A stretch of DNA of 64,000 bases, taken from positions 62,077,914-62,141,913 of the forward strand of contig JALMGJ010000002.1 in assembly GCA_023362775.1 (NCBI GenBank), given 5' to 3'. Below are positions 33,955-44,098 of the stretch, one piece after another (the first letter of the stretch is position 1; the number at the start of each line of letters is the position of its first letter). This stretch comes from Charina bottae (taxonomy: Eukaryota > Chordata > Lepidosauria > Squamata > Charinaidae). Made by a program: the position numbers and the translations under genes. Under the pieces are notes generated by a model, which had not been told where the DNA came from, did no database searches, and saw nothing but the letters and a program-made list of their open reading frames with translations.

Positions 33955-34231
33955 CAGAGCTTTCCAAACTTTTAATGTTGGCGACACACATCAACAGCGG
34001 CGGTGGCGGCACGGCCTGCGGTGTCCTGGTGTGTCACACACAAACACGGAAGTGCTGATGGGGGGAATCGCAAGGAGCGGCACCCCTGCCAATCAGCGCT
34101 GCCGCCGCGCTGATTGGTGGGGGTGCCGCTCCTTGCAGTTCCCCCCATCAGCGCTTCCGGGTTTGCGTGCGACACACCAGGACACTGCAGGCAACACAGT
34201 AGTGTGTCGCGACACACTTTGGAAAGCTATG
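33955..34231. mobile_element. hAT-like palindromic element with GC-rich arms
   Basis: A 277-bp element with ends CAGAGCTTTCCAAACTTTT and ACTTTGGAAAGCTATG. The 8-bp flanks are ACTTAAGC (33947-33954) and CCTTAAGC (34232-34239). Most of the inside is a long imperfect palindrome, GC-rich, with convergent CCAATCAG / CTGATTGG boxes near its centre (about 34090 and 34113). No transposase. Confidence 0.85.
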
Positions 34232-34239
34232 CCTTAAGC

Positions 34240-34555
34240 AGTCATTGGCAAGTCAGTTCTTATCATCTTGCATTTATTCAAAAAGGTTCTGATCTTTCAT
34301 AGCTGGGGAACTTGCCTTCTGATCCTTAAACCTACTGGTATGCCAGCCTTAATCAGATCAATCTATTGAATATTTTTTTTCTATTCTGCATCAAAGTACG
34401 TAAACTAGCATTATCTGCATTTGGATAATTTCTTTATTCAACTCCTCTTCTGTATTCAATAGTTACTAATCCTGATTTCACAGTCTTAACCAGGACACCA
34501 TTTATCTAGAGTTTCAAGTTTCTGTTGAATATTATAACCATTCTTGTCTCACAAT
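34240..34555. other. Spacer, nothing recognised
   Basis: AT-rich sequence between the palindromic element and the 5S-derived SINE. Confidence 0.4.
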
Positions 34556-34793
34556 TCAGTGCATGAATTGAAGTAAATCCCACCATGCCACAGCAGGTGG
34601 CAGTGCCTAGCTGACTTTGGCTGATGTCAAAACAAACTAAGCAGGTTTGGTATTGGTTTGTACTTGGATGGGAGACCACCAGGCTACAGAGTAAAGTTAA
34701 AAAAAAATTCCTGAAAGAAGGCAATAAGAAACAACTAATGTGCTGTTGCAAAGAAAACATGGATATGTCTATGTAGTCACTTTGAGTCAAGGA
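34556..34793 (+). mobile_element. 5S rRNA-derived SINE
   Basis: The segment at about 34610-34690 matches the internal part of 5S rRNA: AACTAAGCAGG, then TACTTGGATGGGAGACCACC, which spans the 5S internal promoter box C. Downstream the element continues into an L2-like tail (AAGAAAACATGGATATGTCT and AGTCACTTTGAGTCAAGGA). Structures of this kind (5S head with a LINE-type tail) are SINE3-class retroposons. The tail is interrupted by hAT-like copy C at 34794 and resumes as ATCC after 35200. It is diverged, so not a functional 5S gene. Confidence 0.8.
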
Positions 34794-35192
34794 TAGGCTG
34801 ACCATATTTCAGGATGGCAAAACGGGACGGGGTCTTATGTAATATTCTGTATTCATGAAAAAGACAGGGGTCCTTGCCCCCTGGTCCGCACGATTGGCTC
34901 CCGCCTGCAAACCCTGCCCCCAGTCTGCGTGATTGGCTGCTGCCTGCAAACCCCGCCCACGGTCTGTGTGATTGGCTCCCATCTGCAAACCCCGCCCCCA
35001 TTCCATGCAATTGGCTCCCGTCTGCAAGCCCCACCCCCAGTCCACACTCTGGCTTAGATCCTCCTTCCGCGCCATTCCCGCCGGGTTTGAAAAATGGGAC
35101 AAAATTGAGATTTTTATGAAAACGACGGGACGGTTGAAAAATGCTAAAAAAACGGGACTGTCCTGTTCAAAACGGGATGTATGGTCAGCCTA
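34794..35192. mobile_element. hAT-like element of the TAGGCTGACC family, copy C
   Basis: A 399-bp element with TAGGCTGACCATA and TATGGTCAGCCTA ends and a perfect 8-bp target duplication GTCAAGGA (34786-34793 and 35193-35200). It retains the GGGACTGTCC/AAAACGGGA end-proximal blocks shared by the family. The centre holds a four-unit 39-bp tandem repeat. No transposase. Confidence 0.92.
34881..35045. repeat. 39-bp tandem repeat with CCAAT and GC boxes
   Basis: Four units with ATTGG (inverted CCAAT) starting at about 34893, 34932, 34971 and 35010, each followed by CTGCAAACCC and a CCCCGCCC-like GC box. Found only in this copy of the family. The layout resembles a CpG-island promoter motif array. 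Confidence 0.9.
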
Positions 35193-35200
35193 GTCAAGGA

Positions 35201-35589
35201 ATCCTTATCTTTATCTTCAATTCCAACTAGGTTCAATGGACCTTAGTCATACAAAAATCAACAGAGAATTATGGTTTTAATGATAAAAGAAGTGCAACTG
35301 AAATCAGATTTTGTGATTTTAACCTGAAAATCAATGAAGCTGTTGAAGGTCACATATTGTGCTACCACATCATGAGGTTTGGCTTTGTTTCATGTATTTC
35401 ACGAAGCCAGGAAATTAAGGCTTATTCCAAAAACCATGGTTAAGTAAACCATTGGCTTATATTATACTGAGAAACACCAATCCATATATTTTAGTCTCAC
35501 TGTAACCAGACAACTGGGAAAAGTGTCAGGAGCACACCATTATACAAATCATTGTGTTAACATTCTGATTGATAATTCATATCAAGTTG
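35201..35589. other. Spacer, nothing recognised
   Basis: No recognisable repeat or gene. Confidence 0.4.
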
Positions 35590-36760
35590 GACTTACTAAA
35601 ATGCAATAATCCAATAAGTCAGTGGATGATCCTTGTAGCTGTGAGGCCTTCATTGCTATCCTAGCGAGTGCTAGTCTGCAGCACATTTCTTGACTGCTGG
35701 TTCTGTTACTGTTGATGGTCAAACCTAATAAGCAGAAGCTATCTACCATTTCAATTTCTTAATTGTCAGTTCTAAGGCGACTTGCTATACCTGCTTTCAT
35801 TAGTATGGTCTCCTTTATATTTAATTTTAGTCTCATTTTATTCACTGTGCTCCTCAACTTTCATTACTAGAACTTGCAGATCATTTTCCTTTTCAGCTAT
35901 AACAGTAGTGTCATCAGCACAGAGCAGGTTATTGATGTTTCTCCCTCCAGTTTAAAACCACATTTGTCTTCCTCCAATCCAACTTCTCCCAATATATATT
36001 CAGCATATAGGAGAGTATACAGCCTTGTGGAGTCCTTGGTGCTATCTGAGCCTTGTTGTTTTCTTGCAGGCATTTCATTGCCAGGCTAGGCAACATCTTC
36101 AGTGTGAATGGGGAGTGGGACTTGCTCTCTGTTTATATCCCATGGCTTGTCCTGCTTGTGCTGGTGGGGGTGTTGTTCTCTACTTAGGAGTTCCTTGATT
36201 GGACTGTTGTTTGCTGCTTGGTTGATTGACTGAGTTAATAGTTCCTTGATTAGGGTATATTGTGCTGTTATATACAGCCTTGTCTCACCTTGAGCCAGTT
36301 GCTTTTACCATGTTCCATCTGGACTGTGGCTTCCTGTCCTATTTACAGATTTTGTATGAGGACAGTGAGATATTCTGGGATTCCCATTTTCCTAAACACA
36401 TTCCACACCTTGATATAGTTGACAGAATCAAATGTCTTTCTATAAACAATGAATATGTGGGTTTTTTTTGGTATTTGGGTTTTTTAATTATCCAGTAATA
36501 TGGATCGGAAATGTGTCTTGTTCCTCAGCTTTTTTAGAAACCAGTTGGAACATCTGGCAACTCTCCTTCTATGTTAGACTCTAATCTGCATTGGATGATC
36601 CTAAGCATTATTTTGCTAGTCTGTGAAATTAAGGATATTGTGTGATAGTTTGGACCCTCTGTTAAATTTTCTTTCTTTGGTATTGGTATGACATCTTCTA
36701 ATCTGTTGTTCACTGTGTCATTCTTGAGATTTGCAGCAGTTCAGTTATACAGTTAACTAT
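35590..36760 (-). mobile_element. RTE-like LINE reverse transcriptase fragment (split by insertion)
   Basis: Minus strand shows the reverse transcriptase blocks of an RTE-like LINE: a KTFDSVNY-type segment (near 36420-36450), then NINNLLCADDTTVIAE (near 35890-35935) and the following thumb sequence. It is broken at 36016-36283 by a 242-bp Penelope-like insertion with its own target duplication. Related to, but clearly more diverged than, the BovB at 1008. The same family recurs at 59338-59890 (3' part). Confidence 0.75.
36029..36270. mobile_element. Penelope-like end fragment (family A) inserted in an RTE LINE
   Basis: A 242-bp insertion flanked by the 13-bp duplication TATACAGCCTTGT (36016-36028 and 36271-36283). 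It begins GGAGTCCTTGGTGCT like the other family A copies. Duplications of 12-14 bp and severe truncation fit Penelope-like retroelements. Confidence 0.8.
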
Positions 36761-36814
36761 AAATATAAAATTTAATTGGAGTATATTTGATCATCAAATC
36801 ATATTAGTAATATT

Positions 36815-37695
36815 ATTATTATTTGGATTTATCACCGCCCATCTCTAAAACAGTAGACTCTGGGCGGTTTACAATAATATTATAAAAAGTTAAAACCCAT
36901 ACATCTAAAATCCACTATAAAATAAATAGAAAAATCCAAAAGATAGTGAGTTCTTAAAAGGAGGGTATTACTAAGCTAACCACCCCCAGGAGGAACTATT
37001 CTTTCCTTCATTCCAGGCAAGGCGGCAGAACCAGGTCTTTAAGACTTCCTGAAGGCCAGGAGCGAGGGTGCCCGCCTCACCTCTGGGGGCAAAATATTCC
37101 ACAGGGCGGGTGCTATCGCAGAGAAGGCACGCCTCCTGGACCCTGCTAGATGGAATTCTTTTATTGATGGGGTCTGAAGCATGCCCTCCCTGCATGACTG
37201 GGTGGGGTGGGTAGATGTGGTCAGGATGAGACGGTCCCTCAGGTACCCTGGTCCCATGCCATGTAGGGCTTTAAAGGTGATAACCAACACCTTGAATTGG
37301 ACCTGGAAGCAAACTAGTACCCAATGCAGCTCATGGAGCAACGGTGTTACATGTGCTGATCTTATAGCACCCATGACTACCCGTGCAGCTGCATTCTGGA
37401 CCAGCTGAAGCTTCTGGATACTCTTCAAGGGTAGCCCCATGTAGAGCGCATTGCAATAATCTATATGGGAGATGACAAGGGCATGAGTGACTGTTTGGAG
37501 GGCCTCTTGATCCAGGAAGTCCAGGCACAACTGGCACACAACCCAAAGCTGTGCAAAGGCCCTCCTGGCCACGACTGCCACCTGCTCCTCGAGCAGGAGT
37601 CGTGAGTCCAGGAGGACCCCTAAGTTTCGCACTGAATCTGAACGGGGCAGTGCCACCCCATCCAGAGTTAAGGATGACAACTTCCTGGAATATGC
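36815..37695 (-). mobile_element. L2 LINE 3' portion
   Basis: Contains the last third of the L2 reverse transcriptase frame (37039-37680), the 3' untranslated region and the inverted GGCGGTGATAAATCC-type terminus at about 36825-36870. It is 5'-truncated at about 37695. Confidence 0.9.
37039..37680 (-). pseudogene. L2 reverse transcriptase C-terminal fragment
   Basis: A 213-codon open frame with the L2 landmarks RNLGVLLDSRLLLEEQV (residues 19-35), SHIDYCNALYMGLPL (70-84), LQLVQNAAARVVMG (90-104) and ALHGMGPGYLRDRL (138-151), ending with the conserved RRAFSAIAPALWN block. The catalytic palm lies upstream and is lost to 5' truncation. The frame is intact and relatively young, but cannot encode an active enzyme. 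Confidence 0.9.
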
Positions 37696-38743
37696 TTTTT
37701 ACAAACACACCCTAGTCAGAAACAGGATCTTCTTTTTTTAAAAAAGAAGATAAAAGTATGAAAGTTTCCTCTTGGCTGAAAAAGAAAAGGAAGAAATCTG
37801 TTTAGTTGCAGTCAGTGGATCCCATTAAATTAATTTAGCCCAAGGACTTGAAGCTTAATAGATATAATGCTCACACATTGTGTAGCATGAGTTCTTTATC
37901 TGTGTTTTGGTTTGTGTTGTAGTAAATCATCCTGAATAGTATAGATTTTACAATTTAACCAAATTACCTCTTACCACAGAACATTTAATGGCTATGAGTA
38001 GGTCAGCTATAATGTTACATTCAGTCTCTACTCTAATCATAGACAGTGCTATTCTTAATCATGGAAAACACAGCCCTAAAAGCATTGGTTTCACATAGGT
38101 GCATAATACATATTAGGTGTAACCTTAAAAAATTAGAGATTATAGATGAAAAAGATAACAGTAGTTCTTGATCCACCAACTACTACTTCTAAATTATGTA
38201 GGCCTTATCTATACTGCATTTATTCATGAGCATTCAGGATTTATTTATTCTATTTTGGGGGGGGGGGAGTGTTATGTGACAAATCTGCCATGCAGAAAAT
38301 GGTTGTAATTGGCACACATAGTGACCCTACTACAACACACCTATCTATCCACCTATCTATCTTTCATGTGTATATGTTGTATTGCTTATTGTCCTGTTCC
38401 ATGATTGAAATTCAGTATTGAAGACTTAAGAATGTATAGGGTTTTTGTTTTGTTTTTGTTTTGTTTTGTTTTAGCAAATCTGCCTTTTTTATAAGTTTTA
38501 CAACTTCCCGTGATTTGTCAAAAAAATAAGAATTCCCTATTTCAGTATTGGATTATGGGAAACTACTTTGTGCCATATCAGTGGTACTGTACATTACTTT
38601 CAGAATTAGCTACTCTAACTGGTTTATTCGAATGCCTATATCTGTGGTTTTAGGCAAGAGTATTTCCTAACTCTATCTGGAGAGTTGAGGAATTATGCTG
38701 GGAACTTTCTGCATGCAAACCAGAACCCCTGCTCCTGAACTAT
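37696..38743. other. Spacer, nothing recognised
   Basis: AT-rich. A G homopolymer of about 11 lies near 38256. TTTTG runs at about 38440-38470. No genes seen. Confidence 0.4.
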
Positions 38744-38812
38744 ACTTATTTATTTATTTTATTTATAATTCAAATTTATCACTGTCCATCTTCCCCAACG
38801 GGGGACTCTATA
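38744..38812 (-). mobile_element. L2 3'-tail fragment
   Basis: ATTTATTTATTTTATTTATA followed by ATCACTGTCCATCTTCCCC and GGGGGACTCT, the inverted L2 terminus with tail. Confidence 0.7.
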
Positions 38813-40007
38813 CTCCTTTCCTTTATCTTGAAAACACTGATAAGCATTCAGTGAAGAGTAGCACTGGAGTCTGTAGAAACTGTCATTGTAGTGGGAATGC
38901 AGAGAAATTGATATACTGTATCTCACCAGAGTTTGGGGCTCACTTCATTTTTATTTTATCCTATCATCTAACATAGTATATATTTTGTATTATTTGAATT
39001 TTTGATTGTACCAATGCTCTTGGAACTGCAGAGTTTTTCCTGGAGTTGAAGATTTTGAGTCTGGCAATACTACTATTACTACTATTAATAACTACTAACA
39101 ACTTCTGATCATGTCTGAAAATTGTCTTCTATTTCTGGAATTTGTTGGCAATCGGTCTACCAAAATAGATAAAGCTGTCCAGGTATTATGCTTCCAACTA
39201 TGACAAAAATCCTTAAGAATATCCAAGAAACCATTCAGATCCTAAAGTGATATCTGGTATCAGTCACGGACTGAACAGGAGAAAAACAGACACATGACTA
39301 ATCCCGATAAGTCAGTTTTACCAAAAGGCAGATCTTGGAATTGCTGATTGCCTCTAGAACTCATTTGGAGGAAAAGGCAGGACTGAAATAAATGGATTCT
39401 TGCAGGAGAAGCCATTTCTGTTGAAGCAAAGCAGTTGATCAAGGCAGATTAGGCCTTCCTCAGTGCTTGGCAGAGATGCAGCTACTTGCCTCCATGATGC
39501 ATGTTCACAAGGTATGGCACCTGATCAAAGTGAATCAACCACAAGATGCACAGACCTAGTGGTTATGGCATTGGATTTGTACTAAGGAGGTCCAGGTTCA
39601 TCAATTCATCAAGGTGATCCAGGTTCAAGTCCTCTTTTGACCTTAAATGATTGTTGTTGTTATTTCCCTAACCTCCTTCAACTGTAATGCTACTTGGACT
39701 GTTGTGCTCCCTAGATAATAAATGAAGCTTGAGTATCATGATATGAAAACATATATACCATACTGCCTTAATACCAAAGTATGCTTTAAAACAAAGGGGC
39801 TCTACCCAGGAAGGAGTAGACTACTGTATAAAACTTGAAGCATTGCTTAATTGTACATCTAAACTACAAACTCCTCTACTTCTTAATAAATTGCACTGCT
39901 ATCACAGTCTATTCCACCACAGTCACCCCACATTTCCTTAAGGAATATCACCTTCATCACCAGTAAACTGAGTAACAGGGTGAGCAAAATTCACTCTCAG
40001 CTGCCAT
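38813..40007. other. Spacer with a possible tRNA-SINE remnant
   Basis: At about 39549-39640, CCTAGTGGTTATGGC and GGTTCAAGTCC resemble A- and B-boxes of a tRNA-derived SINE head, with a second GGTCCAGGTTCA in between. It is too decayed for a firm call. The rest is unrecognised. Confidence 0.4.
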
Positions 40008-40022
40008 CCTGCTTTTTAAACT

Positions 40023-40104
40023 TCTTGTTTATTCGTTCAGTCGCTTCCGACTCTTCATGACTTCATGGACCAGCCCACACCAGAGCTTCCTGTCTAAAAA
40101 TCTT
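40023..40104 (-). mobile_element. BovB-type 82-bp insertion
   Basis: Contains GTTCAGTCGCTTCCGACTC and CATGACTTCATGGACCAG, the end of a BovB/RTE copy in reverse orientation. It is flanked by a perfect 15-bp duplication CCTGCTTTTTAAACT at 40008-40022 and 40105-40119, so it is a complete, very short retroposition event. Confidence 0.9.
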
Positions 40105-40119
40105 CCTGCTTTTTAAACT

Positions 40120-41531
40120 GCTACAGTATATATCTTTGATGAGGCTCACCTGCAATATACCTTTTTAAAGTTATTAAATCTGATTACTCTGTCCCCAGTA
40201 TAGTGCATATGATGCACTATAAGTGCATCACTCTGGAGAGATTCAGAGAGCACCCATAATCTGGATCCATATGCTATCATGCAAGTCTTTTTCTTTCAGG
40301 TTTCCATACCATTACCTGTCTCCCTTGGCATTTATGTCATATTCATGATATTTGGTGGTGGTGGTAAAATTGGGTTTTGGCTCACTTATTGATTCTTTCA
40401 TTTCCATAATGCTTGATTATGTAGTTTGAAGTGAATCATGATTACTCAGAAGTCCCTAACCTTTTTGACTGATGGTCTCATTTGGAATTTTAATAACATT
40501 TCATAGATGCTACAAGCGTGCTCATTCAAAATATGGTTACCTTAGTCATGTGCTTGGTCTCAAAACAAAAAACATTGAGCCTGGAGGAAGCCATGAGGAT
40601 AACATGGGAGGTATTTATCGGTGAATTGGTGGGTTATGGTCATTACTTTGAGGACCACAGACATTCTGTTATAAATGTATTCTGTTCCATAGATTTTTCT
40701 GACTATTTTTCATGTGTGTACTTGTCCTACTGCTATCCTAAATATGAGGAAACCATGGTAGATCCAGACTTTGCTGGGCACAATTACTTCAATCCTGCCT
40801 GAGCTTACTTGCATATTGGTGATAGTAGTCCAACAAAAGTTTCATCTAACATCTGCAGGTGTACATGGAACATGCAGAGAAACAAAATGGAAACTGGCTG
40901 TACCTCCACCAGGATGATTTTTCTATAATTAACTCCTAGATCTTTCCCGTCACATTTCTTTGTGCCTGCAAATCAGAGCTATTCCTCCATTGTCTGCTTA
41001 TAGTTCATTGTTGGCAGACTTTCTTTTTTCTTCTTAATTTTCTTAGGGGGCTCCTCATTTATAAGCTTGTCTCATACCATTTCCTATGTACCCTTTCATT
41101 CGGAATTTCACTGTTAATTAAGTTGCTAATAACTACAATAAAATGAAAGAAAAATATCAAGAACTTTTCTCGTGTCTTCATTATAATGTAATAGCCTGAA
41201 CTACTTTGAACTCTTGTCCTTTACTCCATCAGCCTTCCAGTTATATTCATTTTTAAGAATCCTAACCCCCCCCCACCAAACAGAACCTTTAAGAGTTCTT
41301 GAAAGTTACTTGAAGAAGTACTGTTTGAAGGGTTTCGTTTTGATTGTTTCATATGACCCATCACATGAAATAAGAAAATTGATCATGCAGCATCCAATAT
41401 ACTCCTCAAGAGACTTTTAAATGAATATAGAATGTGCAAAAGATGAGATGTGGATAAAGTTTATGTGAAGATATATATTATATATTTTAATACAAAGTTA
41501 AAAAAAGGAAAAGAAATATATAAATATATAG
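40120..41531. other. Spacer, nothing recognised
   Basis: No recognisable family. The 94-codon frame at 40518-40802 has no domain I recognise and lacks support as a gene. A C-rich run lies at 41267-41274. Confidence 0.4.
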
Positions 41532-41887
41532 TTACATTGACCTGTCCCACCTGGTCAGGCAGAGAGGGCATGTTGTGGACCCTGTCCATGAGGAATTGCC
41601 AATTGGCAGGGTCCAGGAGGAGGGCTTTCTCTGCCATGGCACCCGCCCTTTGGAACAGCTTACCCCCAGAGGTAAGACAGGCCCCCCTCTCCCGGCCTTC
41701 TGGAAGGGGGTTAAGACCTGGTTGTGCCACCTCATTTGGGGTGGGAGGGGGGATAGCCATTCATGGGGGTGGCTGGCACCATGATGGTGCCAGGGATAAG
41801 ATCCTACTGCCATCTGGAATTTTATATTTTATATTTTTGTATTTTTATATTTGTGCCTGTATTTATATGTATTTATACCTGTATTGG
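41532..41887 (+). mobile_element. L2 LINE 3' fragment
   Basis: Plus strand reads GSRRRAFSAMAPALWNSLPPEVRQ (seen over about 41600-41670), the end of the L2 reverse transcriptase, then a TA-rich tail. It abuts the Sauria SINE at 41888. Confidence 0.85.
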
Positions 41888-42188
41888 CAGGGGGCACGGT
41901 GGCTCAGCGGTTAGGACGCCAGGCTTGTTGATTGGAAGGTCGCACATTCAGAGGTTCGAATCCCTAGCCCTGCGTGACGGAGTGAGCTCCCGCAATCGCC
42001 CCAGCTCTTGCCAACCTAGCAATTCGAAAGCATGCAAATTAATAGATTAATAGATACCACTTCGGTGGGTAGGTAACAGCGTTCCGTGTGCATCATGCCG
42101 GCCACACAGGACCATGGAAGCATCTTTGGACAACGCTGGCTCTTCGGCTAACAAACGGAGATGAGCACCGGCCCCTAGAGTCGGACAC
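41888..42188 (+). mobile_element. Sauria-type SINE lacking its tail
   Basis: Plus-strand copy with A-box GTGGCTCAGCGG and B-box GGTTCGAATCC (about 41955), the full central body and GAGTCGGACACGA near its end. The expected 3' tail of AACCTTTACC units is absent: the sequence switches directly into Penelope-like coding sequence at about 42189. Confidence 0.9.
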
Positions 42189-42601
42189 GAATGCACATCC
42201 CCTGCATCTACGGACTTCCTAAGATCCACAAGGAAGGAACACCCCTCCGACCCATAGTCAGCAGCATCAATTCGGTAACATACAACATTGCCAAACACCT
42301 CTTTACCATACTAGCACCTCTAGTTGGACACTCTGAACACCACATCCATAATTCGGAAGAATTTGTTTCCAAAGCAAAGATCCTGAAACTGGATACAGAT
42401 GAAACTATGGTCTCCTTTGATGTGTCCTCCCTTTTCACCAGCATCCCCACCACTCATGCTCTATCCACTGTCAGGAAGAGACTAGAAGAGGACAGCACCC
42501 TGGAAAGGAGAAGCCATCTCAACCCAAACCAGATCTGCCATCTTCTGGACCTGTGTCTTAACACCACTTATTTCACATACAGAGGTGACTTTTATAGATA
42601 G
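42189..42601 (+). pseudogene. Penelope-like element reverse transcriptase fragment
   Basis: A 136-codon frame with the Penelope hallmark YGLPKIHKEGTPLRPIVSSI (about residues 7-26), then FDVSSLFTSIPT (about 74-85), the palm A motif containing the first catalytic aspartate. It ends at YRGDFYR, just before the region where the second catalytic motif would lie, because an L1-type element in the opposite orientation begins. No GIY-YIG endonuclease part is present. Both sides are truncated. Confidence 0.9.
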
Positions 42602-43826
42602 TTTCTCCTTAAAAAAAATCACACAATTAGATACAAAGCATTTAGATACTAAGAAATTGGGATACAGGAAATAGCTATAAAGTAAAAAAAAAAAAAAAAA
42701 CTAAATAAGCAAATCCAATATACCACATTTTTCCATTGAGTATATCAGTAAATCCAAAAAGAACCACCCAGAATAACAACATGTCCCCTTTTAACCCTGG
42801 TCAAATAAGCCGACTTTGTATTCCTTTTTTTATACAGTACAGTCTTTCTCTGTAATCTATTCAAATATTTGTTGATCCTTATTGTGAATTTCTTCTATAC
42901 TTTAAGCAGTTTCCTTTGTAAATCCAGCAAAAAGGAATTATTCCAATTGATCTCTGGGATTGCCATTTTATTTCCTTCTTAATTTTTAAAGCCTCATACA
43001 ATTTTCTCTTTACATCTGATGGTATGTTCTTATCCAAAGTTTCATTCGTGTTGTTCTCAAATGGAATTTGTTGTATATCATGTTCTGTAACATCTTCTAG
43101 AGACAGATTGTTCCCAAAAAGACACAACATAGCTGACATAATTGATTCAACGTCTCGACGCAGTCCTCACTGGAGTTCCTGAAAAATATCTCTAAATGCC
43201 ATGATGATTTATTTCCCACAAACATGCATTTATTATTTAAAAATAATTTCAGAATCTTAATATTCAAAATCCAATGCTCCAAAGTTTTCTGAGCCCTTAG
43301 TCCTTTTAAAAGTTTCTGTAGCCAAAACCTTGTCTTGCTTTTTACTGTTTATTTTAGATTCTTAAAAGTTATAAAAACAAATCTTCATTTTGTTATATTA
43401 AGGATTGAAGGCATTCACAGGATATTTCCAGCTTTGTCACTTTGAAGGTGTCTAACTTCTTTAAAGCAGATAACGAGCAACTTCTGAAAGTAGTTAGCAA
43501 GGAAAGTGCATGAATTTAGTGTCCTTTGGAAAGACTCCATTTGCGGCTAGAGCAAATATGGTGAATTCCCCACATCTCCTGATTCCCCCTGCCCTCCAGA
43601 GATTGCTGTCTTGCAGTCTCTTAGTGGGGGGCAACCATAAGGAGAAACAGCTTGGGAAATCTCACATCTCTTTCTTTTATCCAGAGAGGATCGAAGGAGC
43701 CAATCTACGAATTGGCTCCTTAACAAAGTCTGCAAACATTGGCTCCGCTTTTTCACAGAGCTGCCTTCAGCCCGCCATCTTCCTTGGAAGCTTGGCTGCC
43801 GTACTCTTCATATGATCCAAGACCCA
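42602..43826 (-). mobile_element. Short L1-type element: 5' leader and ORF1-like frame, minus copy
   Basis: Read on the minus strand it starts near 43826 with CTTCCAAGGAAGATGGCGGG, an L1-type leader, and shows the same order of blocks as the plus-strand element at 44099-45306 (AAGCGGAGCCAATG, then an ACTAAGGGCTCAG-type block). The 86-codon frame at 42879-43139 has a KRKLYEALKIKKEIKWQ segment similar to DLQRKLADVLKFKRDIQM in the other copy. It lacks any reverse transcriptase. No target duplication found; the left boundary against the Penelope fragment is approximate. Confidence 0.7.
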
Positions 43827-44098
43827 ACCAGGTCCAGATTAAGGCCAACTGATGCCCTAAACACAGCTCAATAATAGTGCCCATTGCCAGAAATGAAACT
43901 CTCGTATCATTAGATGGAAACAAATATGGTATCTGACCATACCTTCAAACCAAACTTTTAAACTTTAGTCACTCATCATGCAAAGGAAACTTTTTTTAAC
44001 AATGCAGATTAAAGTAGAACATGGCAGAGAAAGACAATTACAAATATTCAAGTAGACTTGAGTGTGGCAGTGAAAGAGTTAAGGCATCATAGCTAGGG

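Noticed and set aside
34600..34690. Functional 5S rRNA gene
   Set aside because: Too many differences from 5S rRNA and fused to a LINE-like tail; a SINE is the better reading.
40518..40802. Possible small host gene exon (94 codons)
   Set aside because: No recognisable domain, no clear splice or promoter context, and similar chance frames are common in the window.
41940..41970. tRNA gene (A- and B-boxes)
   Set aside because: The boxes belong to Sauria SINE heads at 41888, 4714 and 49093; no cloverleaf with a matching acceptor stem follows.
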